Of a stretch of 64,000 bases of DNA, positions 44,478 through 56,174 are shown in pieces. Every line of letters starts with the position of its first letter. The stretch's first letter is position 1. The stretch is from the NCBI GenBank assembly GCA_964017045.1, contig OZ024802.1, forward strand, positions 31,520,793-31,584,792. The letters are read 5' to 3'. The DNA comes from Omphiscola glabra. Taxonomy: Eukaryota > Mollusca > Gastropoda > Lymnaeidae. The notes beneath the pieces were generated by a model. That model saw only the letters and a list, made by a program, of their open reading frames with translations, did no database searches and had not been told where the DNA came from. The position numbers were made by a program, and so were the translations under genes.

Positions 44478-46810
44478 TAGGGTGTCCAACTCAATCGCTC
44501 AATTTAAAAACATTGGCATACACATTTTAGTTCTTATGCGAATTTGTCAGAGCTGGGTGTTTGGCATCATTTATTGGCTACACGTTCGTTTTTGTTGGGA
44601 CTAAGGTTCTGTGTCATTGAGATTCTCATGATGGACTGCAAGTGTTCATCAGTGAGACGACTCCTGTGTGATGTTCTGTGTCATTGAGATTCTCATGATG
44701 GATTGCAAGTGTTCAGCAGTGAGACGACTCCTGTGTGATGTTCTGTGTCATTGAGATTCTCATGATGGACTGCAAGTGTTCATCAGTGAGACGAATCCTG
44801 TGTGATGTTCTGTGTCATTGAGATTCTCATGATGGACTGCAAGTGTTCAGCAGTGAGACGACTCCTGTGTGGTTTTCTGTGTCATTGAGATTCTCATGAT
44901 GGACTGCAAGTGTTCATCAGTGAGACGACTCCTGTGTGATGTTCTGTGTCATTGAGATTCTCATGATGGACTGCAAGTGTTCATCAGTGAGACGACTCCT
45001 GTGTGATGTTCTGTGTCATTGAGATTCTCATGATGGATTGCAAGTGTTCAGCAGTGAGACGACTCCTGTGTGATGTTCTGTGTCATTGAGATTCTCATGA
45101 TGGACTGCAGTTGTTCATCAGTGAGACGAATCCTGTGTGATGTTTTGTTAATCTTCATCACAGAAAACAACTACTCACATATATATGTACTAACAAACAT
45201 GCTCAAGTTTCGAGCCGCATGTAGCCGGGCTGGGGCATCTTTCAGGAATGTAACGAGTGAACTGTGCAGGCCCCACAGTGTCGTACTTTGCTTTTAGTGT
45301 CCCATCACACTGCAGCTCTATTGGCTCCATCTGCAAATTGACAGTTGCCGTTTCCACATCTATGACTAATCAGTTACGAAACTGCTCGAAATTAATTTTA
45401 TGTTCTTCAAAGTCACCAAAGCGCCGTGAGAACTCGACATAAAGTAAGCTAAGGTATTCAGCAAAGTGTGCATTGGTTAACACCATAGCGTTTACTTGGT
45501 GCAACATTGCTTGGCAACAAGAAAAGTGAGACAAGTTGCATTGATTTATTTGTGTCTCCCATAAGCTCAGCTTTACTTGAAATACCTTCACTGTGTCATG
45601 CATACCAGTGATCAATTAGTCCTCTCCCAGTGGCTGCAGTTTCAAGTCATTGACATGAGTGGTTATGTTCGACAGAAACGCCAACTCACATTTTCACTTT
45701 TTATCCCGAAAAACTGTGGAGTCTTTTCTTTTGCTGTCCATGAATTGACAGATTTCCTCGAACAGCGGTAAAAATCTAATAAGACCTTTTCCCCGACTTA
45801 GCCACCGCACCTCTGTATGATAAGGCATGTCGCCAAACTTTGTGTTAATTTCCTGCAAAAAATACTGAAATTGGCGGTGATTTAAACCTTTGGCTCTGAT
45901 CAAGTTGACGGTTTGTGTTACAGTGCTCATTACCCCTTCCATGTTGACAACTTTACCACACAGCGATCATTGGTGCATGATGCAGTGATATGCTGTCAAT
46001 TTCACCAGCACAGTTCACGTGCATCTTTAATCGCATCCTTCCAAGTAGTCCACTTTTTTCACTGCACATCGCCGGTGCTCCATCGGTTGTAAGCCCAACA
46101 AGTTTGTCACAAGGCAGGTTGGGTTGATGTCGGTTAAACTTTGACATACGTTGTCAGTAATGTCTTTTTCCGTCGCTGTCCCATGCATGGATTTCATGTC
46201 CAATATCTCTTCTGTAACGTTCAAACTGGAGTCCACTCCACGGATGAAGATGGCGAGCAAGTGAGAATGCAACCAACTCTTTGCCGTTTTAGATCAGCTG
46301 TGTTTTCTCATCAGTGTCCATCTCACAAACCCGATTAGCCACCGTATTTCCGCTGAGGCTTACATTTGCAAACATCTGCTTTTTATCTGAAGACAAGACA
46401 TCTCACACTTTCATCATGCAGTGCTTCAGAAAGTCTCTTTCTGTAAAAAGGCCGGCCTGATTGTGCGATCTTCTCCGCAACAATAAAACTTGCCTTCACA
46501 GCACCCTCAGTTTATGTTTTTCCTTTCGTGAAAAACGTCTGCTGTGAAGTTAGATTCCTCTCCAATTCTTCTACCTTCTGTAGTTTCTGCTCTGCGGTCA
46601 AGCTTTTAAACTTTTTCTTGATGTTTAGTCTCGTATTGCCGTCTCTGATGATATTCCTTGATCACAGCCACATTTTCTCCACAAATTAGACACACAGGTT
46701 TACCACCATTATCAGTAAACAAGTATTTAGCCTCTCAGTGACTTTGAGAGGCTCTGTTTTCAGAGTCATCTTTCCTCCTGACTCTTTTAAGGCTAGCCTT
46801 GATTTAAGAA
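44478..46810 (-). pseudogene. GTF2IRD2-like hAT transposase relic
   Basis: Minus-strand pieces in order: PVCLICGENVAVIKEYHQRR plus QYETKH (BED-type zinc finger), AIFIRGVDSSLNVTEEILDM, LVGLTTDGAPAMCSEKSGLL, PYHTEVRWLSRGKGLIRFLP and KVFQVKLSLWETQI. These are the hallmarks of the hAT transposase family that gave rise to GTF2IRD2 and FAM200. Several frameshifts separate the pieces, so it is inactive. The C-terminal tail (QxxRRLTAEHLQSIMRIS) is expanded into the 67-bp array at 44606-45145. The end gtgtccaactcaatcgc near 44482 resembles the right end of the element at 60026-60745. Confidence 0.85.
44606..45145. repeat. 67-bp minisatellite made from a transposase C-terminus
   Basis: About eight copies with gttctgtgtcattgagattc and gcaagtgttcatcagtgaga. 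Confidence 0.93.
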
Positions 46811-46949
46811 AAAAAATATTGTGCATCCACTGACAGGCGCTTGATTGATATCACGTCAGCCGCAGTGGGAGAAGGTGATGTAATATCCGGGCACTACACT
46901 ACTTTCCTTTCATTTGTCATTTGAAAATTACGTCATATGCATCGGAAAT

Positions 46950-47212
46950 GATGTCATATGTTAGACTCCTCTCTGATATGTGATGTCATGTGTTAGACTC
47001 CCCTCTGATATGTGATGTCATGTGTTAGACGCGCCTCTGATATGTGATGTCATGTGTTAGACTCCTCTCTGATATGTGATGTCATGTGTTAGACGCGCCT
47101 CTGATATGTGATGTCATGTGTTAGACTCCTCTCTGATATGTGATGTCATGTATTAGACGCCCTTCTGATATGTGATGTCATGTGTTAGACTCCTCTCTGA
47201 TATGTGATGACT
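46950..47212. repeat. 33-bp minisatellite, block 3 only
   Basis: About eight copies with ctgatatgtgatgtcatgtg. The homologous places in blocks 1 (about 29515) and 2 (about 36070) hold the word once. Confidence 0.93.
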
Positions 47213-47224
47213 TCCCCTGTAATA

Positions 47225-47770
47225 TTGCATCACTCTTAGTGACGCGTATCCCAATACGACACCCTGTCACATTATGGCGCTCCTGTCACAATGTGGCGCT
47301 CCCGTCACAATATGGCGCTCCTGTCACATTATCGCGCCTTGTCACCGCGCGGCGCTCTATCGAATTATAGCGCTTCTGTCACATTACGGTGTCTTTGCGA
47401 TACTATGGTCCCCTTGTCACATAATGGCGCCCCTGTCATATTACTACGCCCCTGTCATATTACTACGCCCCTGTCATATTACTACGCCCCTGTCATATTA
47501 CTACGCCCCTGTCATATTACTACGCCCCTGTCATATTACTACGCCCCTGTCATATTACTACGCCCCTGTCATATTACTACGCCCCTGTCATATTACTACG
47601 CCCCTGTCATATTACTACGCCCCTGTCATATTACTACGCCCCTGTCATATTACTACGCCCCTGTCATATTACTACGCCCCTGTCATATTACTACGCCCCT
47701 GTCATATTACTACGCCCCTGTCATATTACTACGCCCCTGTCATATTACTACGCCCCTGTTAAATTCTACG
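47225..47770. repeat. 19-bp array, block 3
   Basis: Diverged copies on the left (ctgtcacaatatggcgct) become about 17 nearly perfect copies of ctgtcatattactacgccc at 47440-47760. The open frames of 162-164 codons are repeat artefacts. Confidence 0.95.
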
Positions 47771-47921
47771 CCACTTTTATTTTAGGAAAGCCTTAATTGG
47801 ACACTTACGCCACACGTAACCAGTAACAACATTATTTGTGTATGGGGGGGGGTCGTGCTTAGTAAATTCTTTATAAATAAAATCAGCTCTGTTAGGTCGA
47901 ACACTTTTGAATAGCTTACAT

Positions 47922-48137
47922 CAGAGGTTCTCACCTGTGGGTCGCGACCACTTTTTGTTTTAGAGGATGTGTGGGGGGGGGGGGGGTAACCGAACGACTC
48001 TTATACAGGGGTCAACTTAGACCGTCGGGAAACACATATTTATGAAGTAGCAACGAAAATAATGTTATGGTTGGGGTCACCACAACACGAGGAACTGTAT
48101 TACAGGTTCGCGGCATTAGGAAGACTGAGAACCACTG
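47922..48137. mobile_element. hAT MITE, 216 bp, in block 3
   Basis: The ends are cagaggttctcacctg and gactgagaaccactg, with flanking 8-mers gcttacat and gctcacgc (6 of 8 match). It is absent from blocks 1 and 2 at this position. Confidence 0.75.
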
Positions 48138-48854
48138 GCTCACGCCGTGTAGTGTGATGTTACTCTGAGAGGCTGTTGTCTGAGGTTATAACATATACGT
48201 TATGTTTGTAAAATTGAAAATACCCAACTACTAAAATCATTTAGTTCATAAAGGTCGTTATCGTAAAAAAAAAAAGGCTATTTATGAATAAAAAAATTGA
48301 CTAGTATTAGAAAAAGTCATTTCCCAAAGGGCTACCACTTTGTATCGATTTTTTGTTCAACTGTCTGTTACCTGGAATAGATGCTACCCTGGAAGGCTAC
48401 TTCAATTCGCCTACGCATGCTACCCTAATGGATGATCACAACATCACTCAACAAATACTACTACTTTAAGTGAATAGAAAGAGAAAACAAAAACACTATT
48501 GATTTTATGAATTATACACATTCCTTTTAGACTCATCGACCGCATGGCAGTTTCTGTTTGTTAGTTAAATGCTGGTCTAATGATGTACTCATCACTGGTG
48601 TTGACTGCTCCTCAATCGTGTCCAAATGTTCCCATCAGTTGAACTCAAATGATATGTTTGTAACGAGGGCAGACGTCACAGAGCCGTATAGTCAGTACAA
48701 TACTATAACACCAGAGAAATTATTATCACAGGTAAGGAACATTACTTGTATGAGTTTAAAATGCAGTTACTGGTGAAGGTGGCGCTGAATTCATATATTC
48801 TGTTATTAGTGTAAGTTAGTCGTCAAGGTTAATATTAATTTTAAGAAATGAGAT
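48138..48854. other. Block 3 sequence between MITE and 25-bp array
   Basis: Homologous to parts of blocks 1 and 2 (gatgctaccctggaaggcta; agagccgtatagtcagtac). No gene. Confidence 0.6.
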
Positions 48855-49255
48855 GTCTTGGTCGCTAGTGCCACAAGATGTCTCTTTTTTAGTGCCACAA
48901 GATTTTTTTGTCTCTAGCGCCACAAGATATCGTTTTCTCTTAGTGCCACACAATGTCTTTGTCTCCAGTACCACTGGACGTATGGCTTTGTCTCTACTGA
49001 CACAAGATGTCTTTTTCTATAGTGCCACAAAATGTCTTCGTCTCTAGCACTACTAGATGTCTTCTTCTCTAGTGCCGCAAGATGTCTTTGTCTCCAGTGA
49101 CACTGGCCGTATGGCTTTGTCTCCAATGCCTCAAGATGTATTTGTCTCTAGTGCCAATAAATGACTTCGTCTCTACTGCCACAAGATGTCTTTGTCTCTA
49201 ATGCCACAACATGTCTTTGTCTCTAGCGCCAGAAGATGTCTTCGTCTCCACACAG
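48855..49255. repeat. 25-bp array upstream of receptor copy 3
   Basis: About 16 diverged copies of tctttgtctctagtgccaca plus agatg. Same family as 37565-38225. Confidence 0.9.
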
Positions 49256-49930
49256 CTGTAAGATTTTTAACGCCCCATCTTCCTTTAAAATATTTACAGC
49301 TTGTGGTTTTTACCAGACTGTAATTAGTAATATGTGAACAGGAAATAGGCATCAAAGATATTGATTCTTATTTTGTTTCCTAAAAAATAAATCTCAGTTA
49401 CCTTAATAAATCTCAGTTATTTTAAATGACGCCCTAATTTGTTAATTCATTCTTGTCTTAATAAATTGTATTTTATGCTGTTCTGACTGCTAGTTTACCA
49501 GTGATAGACTGTAATAATGTGATTTGCACGTTCACCTAATTATAATTAATATATAAAGCCGATACACGTCTGCAAAACAAAGTGACCGCAGATTGAAAAA
49601 TATAAACTTCAGTCATCTACTTTTAGAAGTTACCTTTTTGACGCCAGCTGAACTCTATCCCACTAGTCGCGTGTTGCGAGTAGTTAATGGACACATTACA
49701 TTTGGGATATGTTTATTTATTTACTGTTAAGATACGGTTTTGTACGATTTTGAGATGATATTGTACGATTTTTTGGAGTCCGAGGGAAAACAGGTCTGCA
49801 TACTAATTACTTTTTGTTAATAAAAAAAGATTTCTACCTAAAACAATGAACAAGGTTCTCAAATAAAAGTTAGACACTTCAAACTAAAATGAATGACATT
49901 TTATTTTCTATTTTAGTTTGTCGTCTGCAG
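49256..49930. other. Upstream region of receptor copy 3
   Basis: AT-rich, no gene. It ends with tttctattttagtttgtcgt and ctgcag, a likely leader-exon 3' splice site shared with copy 2. Confidence 0.55.
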
Positions 49931-50000
49931 ACATTTTCATTTGGTACAAACTATGAATGACAACCTGGTCGATTAGTGGAAAAAATGAAACACTCAAAAA

Positions 50001-51059
50001 ATGGATAGCGTATATTTTTTAGCAGGCGATGAGAACGATACCTGGACCGTCACTTTCATCTGCATACTCTTAGCACCAATCACTGTTCTCGGTGCTGTCG
50101 GTAACGTCTTAAGCATCAAAACATTTTTCCGTCTTGGAATCTCAGACTGCGTTAATGTGTCCCTGACATCGTTGGCAGCGTCAGATCTCTTCTATCTCGT
50201 CACAGCGTTCATCAGCTCCATCAGCTCGATGCTCCGTGGTGTTACGGAACTCTCCAATTACAAAGTTCGTTTCGCTCTTGAGCCGGAAGCAGTCAGCACG
50301 ATCTCCACCAACGTCGGAGCTGGCTTCTACGCCATCTCAATGCTCGTGACAACGTTCATAACCGTTGTTCGATGTCTGGCAGTTGCCCGGCCTTTACGAT
50401 ATAGAAATTTGATCTCATGGCAAACCACCACCATCATCATATCATTGTTTACAGTTCTGTCTATCACATCCGCCATTTTAATGTCGGCTTTTCTGGGAAT
50501 TCTCCCTCAATTCGACACTAAAACCAACACAACAAGACTAACAGTGTGGCTCTCACCAAAACAAGTTCTAATCAAAGACGTTGTTGTTGGAATAAGAGAT
50601 GCGATCTTACCACTAGCGTCTCAAATAATAGTTGGTACTTGCGTGGTCATCATGGCCAGATACCTTCAGAAAGCTTCAAATTTTCGTAAAACACTTTCTA
50701 GAAATATTGCCATGGACACTATAAAAAGTAATGCTATGATCGCAGACCCTTTTACAAGAAATGAAATAACTCTAACAAAAAATCCTGCATCAGGAAAGGT
50801 TGTTGGCAAAGAACTTCAAGTTGTTCAACAAATGCTGCTCATAGCCGTAGTCTACAGTTTGTGCAACACGCCAAAGGTTGTCTTTAATATGACACAAATT
50901 ATCATACCCGACTTCTACAAGGGCGGATGCTACAGTGCTGCGTATTTGATATGCAATATTATAAGAGAACTAATTCAGTCGATGAATGCCAGCGTGACCA
51001 TTCTCATTTACTGGAAATTTAATTCAAGGTTTAGGAATCACTTCATTCTTCAATACTGA
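50001..51059 (+). CDS. Rhodopsin-like 7TM receptor copy 3 (molluscan chemosensory-type)
   Basis: An intact single-exon frame of 352 residues. TM1 has GAVGNVLSIKTF, TM2 LAASDLFYL, the TM3 end VVRCLAVARPLRY, TM6 YSLCNTPK, and TM7 NASVTILIYWKFN. It differs from copy 2 mainly in the extracellular ends, the loop after TM4 and the third intracellular loop (ASNFRKTLSRNIAMDTIKS). The bases just before the ATG (49931-50000) match the 5' blocks of copies 1 and 2. The frame is undamaged, so the gene is probably functional; ligand and tissue are unknown. Confidence 0.9.
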   Translation: MDSVYFLAGDENDTWTVTFICILLAPITVLGAVGNVLSIKTFFRLGISDCVNVSLTSLAASDLFYLVTAFISSISSMLRGVTELSNYKVRFALEPEAVSTISTNVGAGFYAISMLVTTFITVVRCLAVARPLRYRNLISWQTTTIIISLFTVLSITSAILMSAFLGILPQFDTKTNTTRLTVWLSPKQVLIKDVVVGIRDAILPLASQIIVGTCVVIMARYLQKASNFRKTLSRNIAMDTIKSNAMIADPFTRNEITLTKNPASGKVVGKELQVVQQMLLIAVVYSLCNTPKVVFNMTQIIIPDFYKGGCYSAAYLICNIIRELIQSMNASVTILIYWKFNSRFRNHFILQY

Positions 51060-51099
51060 GTAAGTCTACCGAGTTCTTTATTTGTTACGACTGAAGCCT

Positions 51100-51500
51100 A
51101 CGCTAACCTGACCAATAGATCTTACTACCTGAAAAACAGAAACGTAAAGGGCCAACACATCACATCAACCTGGCTAAATGATCACGTCAACATGGGGAAA
51201 AAATCACGTCAATTCATCGAATTCATTACGTCAACCTGGTGAATACATCACGTCAACCTGACTAATACATCACGACAAACTGTCTAATACATCACGACAA
51301 ACTGTCTAATACATCACGACAAACTGTCTGATACATCACGACAAACTGTCTAATACATCACGACAAACTGTCTAATACATCACGACAAACTGTCTAATAC
51401 ATCACGACAAACTGTCTTAGATCAAATCAACTTGAATTATAGATCACGTGAACCTGAGAAATAGAACACATTGCAGTGACCAAAAGATCCGGTCTTATCT
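51100..51500. repeat. 22-bp array downstream of receptor copy 3
   Basis: About eight copies of taatacatcacgacaaactg plus tc at 51235-51420, flanked by degenerate cctgaccaatagatc-type units. Confidence 0.9.
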
Positions 51501-51770
51501 AGTCGATCGCAGTGCTTTGTGGATATCCCTTTAATATTCAAGAATTTATTCCAAATTAGGATAAATACATATGAAATTTAAAAGACATAAACTGTTTTAA
51601 TTGACCTTTTATGCCAACGATGCCTCTCCAATCAATGAAACGATGTCATCTTGTGTCGCATTTGAAAGCCAAACATATTGCTCATATTCGTTCAGATTTC
51701 ATGGCTTTCAAATTTCAAAGACATTTATTTCTAAACCGTTAAAGTCTCTGTTTACTGCTCAAACTGCAAC

Positions 51771-53093
51771 CAGCGTTTCTTTCAGACATTTTTACCCGGG
51801 GGGGGGGGGTTCAGATTTGGGGGGGCAGTGCCAGTTGCCAGTGGCCAGGGGCGTAGCTAAGGAGTGGCAGATGGGACATACGTACTGGGGCACCAGACTA
51901 GCGGGTGCGCTAAATGGGTTTTGATGGTACTTAATATTGAAAATAATGGGTGCAGAGTTGAAGGAGGGCGTAAACATTAATCTTGCCCCCTGACGCCAAA
52001 CACTCGAGATACGCCTCTGCTAGTGGCGTTAAATATGGGCGGATGTGGTTGTCCACTCAGACTCAGGTGTCACTTTTTCTTTATTATGCAGGTGTTTCTT
52101 TTCGTCAACTGCAGAGTTTGTATCGTGAAAGGGAGGGCGGCAAAACATATTTGGCCACCCATGGCGGCAATAATAGTAGCTAATCAAGAGGTGTATGTTT
52201 GAGTATACTTGAATTCGATGTTTCTATTACACTTTGGAACGGGGAAGGAAATTTTTAAGATTTTGTTGGGGGCATTATGACGCCCAGTGCCATACATACA
52301 CTGAACTGAGTCCTGTTGTGGCGTGCCCTTGGGTTATCATTTGGCACAAGTTTGTAATCAACCCCACTATGTAACAATGATCAGCGTGAGGGAAGGGGGT
52401 GCAGAAATATAAGGTGCTAAAAACAGTCGGGCAAACTCAGAATGCAGTGGTGAATTTTGGCGCATGCTTGAATTTAATTTATTTCAGACAATTTGAGGGT
52501 TGCATTTCAAACTTTCGGGTGGAAAGTGCCAAAATTAGCCATAATAATGATCAAAGACATCTTAAATTCCACAAATAATTCCGTAAACTCAATTCATTCC
52601 ATTTGTGTCACCCTTGGGTGTAAGCTTTTGCCCTAGATTTTTCTAGCCTCTGTGATATTTATAGTCCACAGAAAATGTCTTGATAAATGATTTTAGTTTT
52701 GCTACACTTAAATGGACAGCAAAGGAAGAGATGCTAGTTTAAAAATGTTATTTTTCACTTAACCTTTGAACCACCGTGTGCGCCTAGCAAACACTACGAC
52801 TGCGATGTGTCAATGTGTCTCAGATATTTTAAGGGGTTTAATTAAATATGTGATGAGGATATTTTCTTAACTACCATCTTTCAACGCGGGGTGGAAAAAA
52901 AAAGGGGGGGGGGGCAAATGGAAAAGTGCTTGGCCTGCCGGTGCTATGCACGTACACAACATTATATAACTAAAAATAGTTATTTGGCTTTTATTTACAT
53001 TATTCCGGGGGGGGGGGGGGGCACTTGACTTTCACCTTGGGGGGGAGGGTCTTAAACCCCCCCCCCCTCGAGATATAGCTGAAAGAAACCCTA
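51771..53093. mobile_element. Non-autonomous hAT-like element, about 1.3 kb, inside the ZBED5-like relic
   Basis: The ends are cagcgtttctttcag and ctgaaagaaacccta, which pair at 12 of 15 positions. The target word actgcaac is duplicated at 51763-51770 and 53094-53101. Homopolymer G/C runs lie near both ends. No transposase is recognised inside. Confidence 0.8.
51846..52019. mobile_element. MITE nested in the 1.3-kb element
   Basis: The ends are caggggcgtagct and gatacgcctctg, with flanks ccagtggc and ctagtggc (7 of 8 match). Related in its ends to 6087-6252. Confidence 0.78.
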
Positions 53094-54576
53094 ACTGCAA
53101 CTGTGAATCGTACCCTTGAGGCTAGTTATGAAATTTCTTTATTCATTGCTAAATCTGGGAACAATCATACTATTGGAGAGTATTTGATCAACCCATAAAT
53201 ATCAGCATTTCTTAAAACTATTCTGGAAAAAAGATGACAAAGACATGAAAGCTATGCCACTCAAGAAACAATACTGTTAGCAGTAGAAGAGACGAAATGA
53301 GTGAAGATATTGAAATACAACTTGTTTTAAAGCTGAAAACAATACAATTATCAGTGCCAATGGGTGAATCAACTTTGAGAGACAGTGAGGCAGTACTGAT
53401 AACTTACCTAAGATATATTGATAAAGGGTAAAATAGAAATGTTGTTCTGTAAATCATTGGAAATCTCCACTTCTGCCAAAGATATATATATAGATATATA
53501 AAATAAGTTAAAAATTATTTAAATGTCAATAATATAACAATAAAAAATATCACATTTTGTGCTGCAGATGGTGCTCCTAATATGATGGGTAAGAAAAATG
53601 GCTGCTTAAAATTGATGAAGTATGAGAATCCAGAAATTCTACTTGTACAAAGTGTTATTCATAAGTAAAACTTGGTAGTTAAAAATATTTCGACATTTCA
53701 AAATGAAGTGCTAAATTCAGTTTGAATAAATTTTAATGAATCAATGCTATTAAAGTCTCTTCAAACTATCTTGTGAAGAACAAAATGCAGACTATGTGAT
53801 ACTTTTACTTCACACTGAAGTAAGGTTGCTCTCGAAAGGGAAACTGCTTGAAAAGATTTATGGAACAATTTGATATTCTTGGTGACTTTTTAATTGACAA
53901 ACCTGAAATGAAGTACCTGTTAACAGTTGATGGTAAAGTATTTGTGAGTTATTAAGCCGATATCTTTGAAGAACTAAATATAATTAACAACCAACTTCAA
54001 GGAACAAATAAAAAAATCTTCTCGATGCAAACGCGAAGATATTTGGTTTCATTATATGTATTGAATTATGTCAGAAATATGTTTGAAACAAAATTGTTGA
54101 AAAGTTTCATTGACTTATAAAACAAAGTTAAGGGGCTGATACCGCTATACTCGTTATTGTCGATATTCTAAAAAACAATTCTCAGCTGGTTCAGATGAGA
54201 TATTTTGTGATTTAAAACAAATTGATTTTCCAACTTGGATGACGCAGCCAATGGAAGTGGTTTTGTCTGATATCTCAAATATGCAGTATCAAGAAGAACT
54301 CGCAGAAATGCAAAATGACGAGTCTGTTAAAACTGTATTTGATTGAAAGAAGCGATGGCGTGGCTTTATGAGGAAGCAGAAATCAAATATCCCAATTCCT
54401 AAAAAAATGTGCTAGGCAACAGCTGGTGTTACCGTTTCCATCTTCATATTTAGCTGAATGTGAATTTAGTGCCATTGGTTATTTTCTGCAAACAAAAAAA
54501 CAAAACAAAAAAGAATGAGGTGGATATAAAAAGGCGGGGTTGACTTGACATTAAAGATAGTCTAGCTAAATAATTT

Positions 54577-54820
54577 AGACCTTAGTGCTAAAAGTACCTA
54601 AGTCACAAAATGCACATTTTGAGATAATCAAGCTCAAATATACTTTTCGTCTATAAAATGTGACTATTTTCATTTTGTGTCTTGTTTAATTAAGGGCCTA
54701 ATGCACATTTTAATGTCTTCAAATTTCTGCAGTACACTTTGCTAAACTGGGTAAGAAAAGATCACAGTTTAGAATGATTTTGACAAAAATGTTACTTAAG
54801 TACTTTTAGCACTAAGGTCT
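54577..54820. mobile_element. MITE with about 27-bp inverted ends
   Basis: agaccttagtgctaaaagta at the left pairs with tacttttagcactaaggtct at the right, 244 bp overall. Confidence 0.8.
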
Positions 54821-55212
54821 TGAATTGGAGCCGAACATAAAATTTCTGAGCATCTGTCACAGATGACTAGGGCGGGGGTGCAGGACAGAGCTCAATTATT
54901 ATCAGCGCGTAATGATGCTGTTTTGTTTGGGACTACCCCATGGGTCGCACCACGTTTGATGGATCATGAATGAGCTGAGGGGAACTTCCGGTAGGGAGAG
55001 AGGATAGTAGGTGGTTTTAAAAAAGGGGATAGATTCGTCGATAGACTTAGTTTAAATTGCTATAACATCAAGAAATCAATACATTTATATCATATGTACA
55101 CCTGGAGTTGGATTTGTGAGTCTTCGTTAAAGTTTACGTTGTGCTTTGTCCGTCCCAACGCCTAGACACCCAAACTATAATCACAAAGAGGAGCGGTCCT
55201 GTACACACTAAC
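54821..55212. other. Unassigned sequence
   Basis: No gene or repeat recognised. Confidence 0.4.
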
Positions 55213-55599
55213 AATGGACTACGATGAGTCGATTGTTTTGTCATGTGATAAGAGTAAGTTAGAGTAAGACTTCCGGGAGGCTGTCTGCAACACACTAGTC
55301 GCTCACAAATTTTTCTTCAAACAACTTTCTTCCTTTAATCATAACTGAATTATAATTATTGTCACATTTAATGAAATGTCATTTAAAAAACATGTGTATT
55401 CAAGAATATTTTGAAAAGTAAAATTTTTAATTAACATTGGGGCAGCGCTGATGGAGACAAACATTTTGCTTAAAAATTAATGATAATGGCTGATCAGCTG
55501 TTATCCGTTGTTATGTGTTGCCGTGTGTAGCAGACGGCCTACCGAAGGCTTGCGCATATCACGTGACAAAACAAGGAAATGACTAAATCGTAGTCCATT
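55213..55599. mobile_element. MITE copy 2, 387 bp
   Basis: Same family as 22168-22559: ends aatggactacgat and atcgtagtccatt, with the shared interior gacttccgggaggctgtctg. Confidence 0.87.
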
Positions 55600-55984
55600 A
55601 CTAAATTAATATAGTTTGTGACAAGTCGGGACTGAAGCCCTCCTCCGTAACAGCCTTCCTGTGACACCATCAAGCATCAAGTGCTAGGTTCTCACTATTT
55701 CTATTCTCTCGTTTTACTTTAAAATTGCTAAATAATGAATAAAAAATTGAAATAATAAAAATTAAAATATTTTAGAATAATCTTTCATTTGTTACTTGCA
55801 TTGCAGTTATCCATCACATGCTTACTTAATGTGTTTCCTTAAAAGTTTCTTCGTAAAACCTATTCATTTATAAAGGCTTCTTCGTTCTTCCAAAAACCTA
55901 TCGTTTAGTTTTCATTCAGTGAACAATTAAAATTATGTATATACTGCATAGGGGGCATACGAATTTTAGAAAGGCTAATGTGGG
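55600..55984. other. Unassigned AT-rich sequence
   Basis: No gene seen. Confidence 0.4.
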
Positions 55985-56165
55985 GCATGGCACAAAAAAG
56001 GTTGTGAAACACTGGCTTAGATAGGACATGGTACTACAAAGTTGGGAAACACTGGCTTAGGTAGGACATGGTACTAAAAAGTTGGGAAACACTGGCTTAG
56101 GTAGGACATGGTACTAAAAAGTTTGGGAAACACTGGCTTAGGTAGGACATGGTACTAAAAAGGTT
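55985..56165. repeat. 40-bp repeat, four copies
   Basis: Copies share gggaaacactggcttaggta followed by ggacatggtacta. Confidence 0.92.
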
Positions 56166-56174
56166 GGTAAGAAG

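Larger units (their letters stand above)
51640..54560 (+). pseudogene. ZBED5-like hAT transposase relic, block 3, split by a nested transposon
   Basis: The 5' part ends at 51770 (TAQTAT) and resumes at 53094 with LTATVNRTLEASYEISLFIA and KSGNNHTIGEYLI. Later pieces are EVVLSDISNMQYQEELAEMQ and NDESVKTVFD near the C-terminus. Stops and frame changes are many. It matches the relic in block 2 base for base over long stretches but lacks its 41-bp array and keeps more of the 3' end. Confidence 0.8.
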
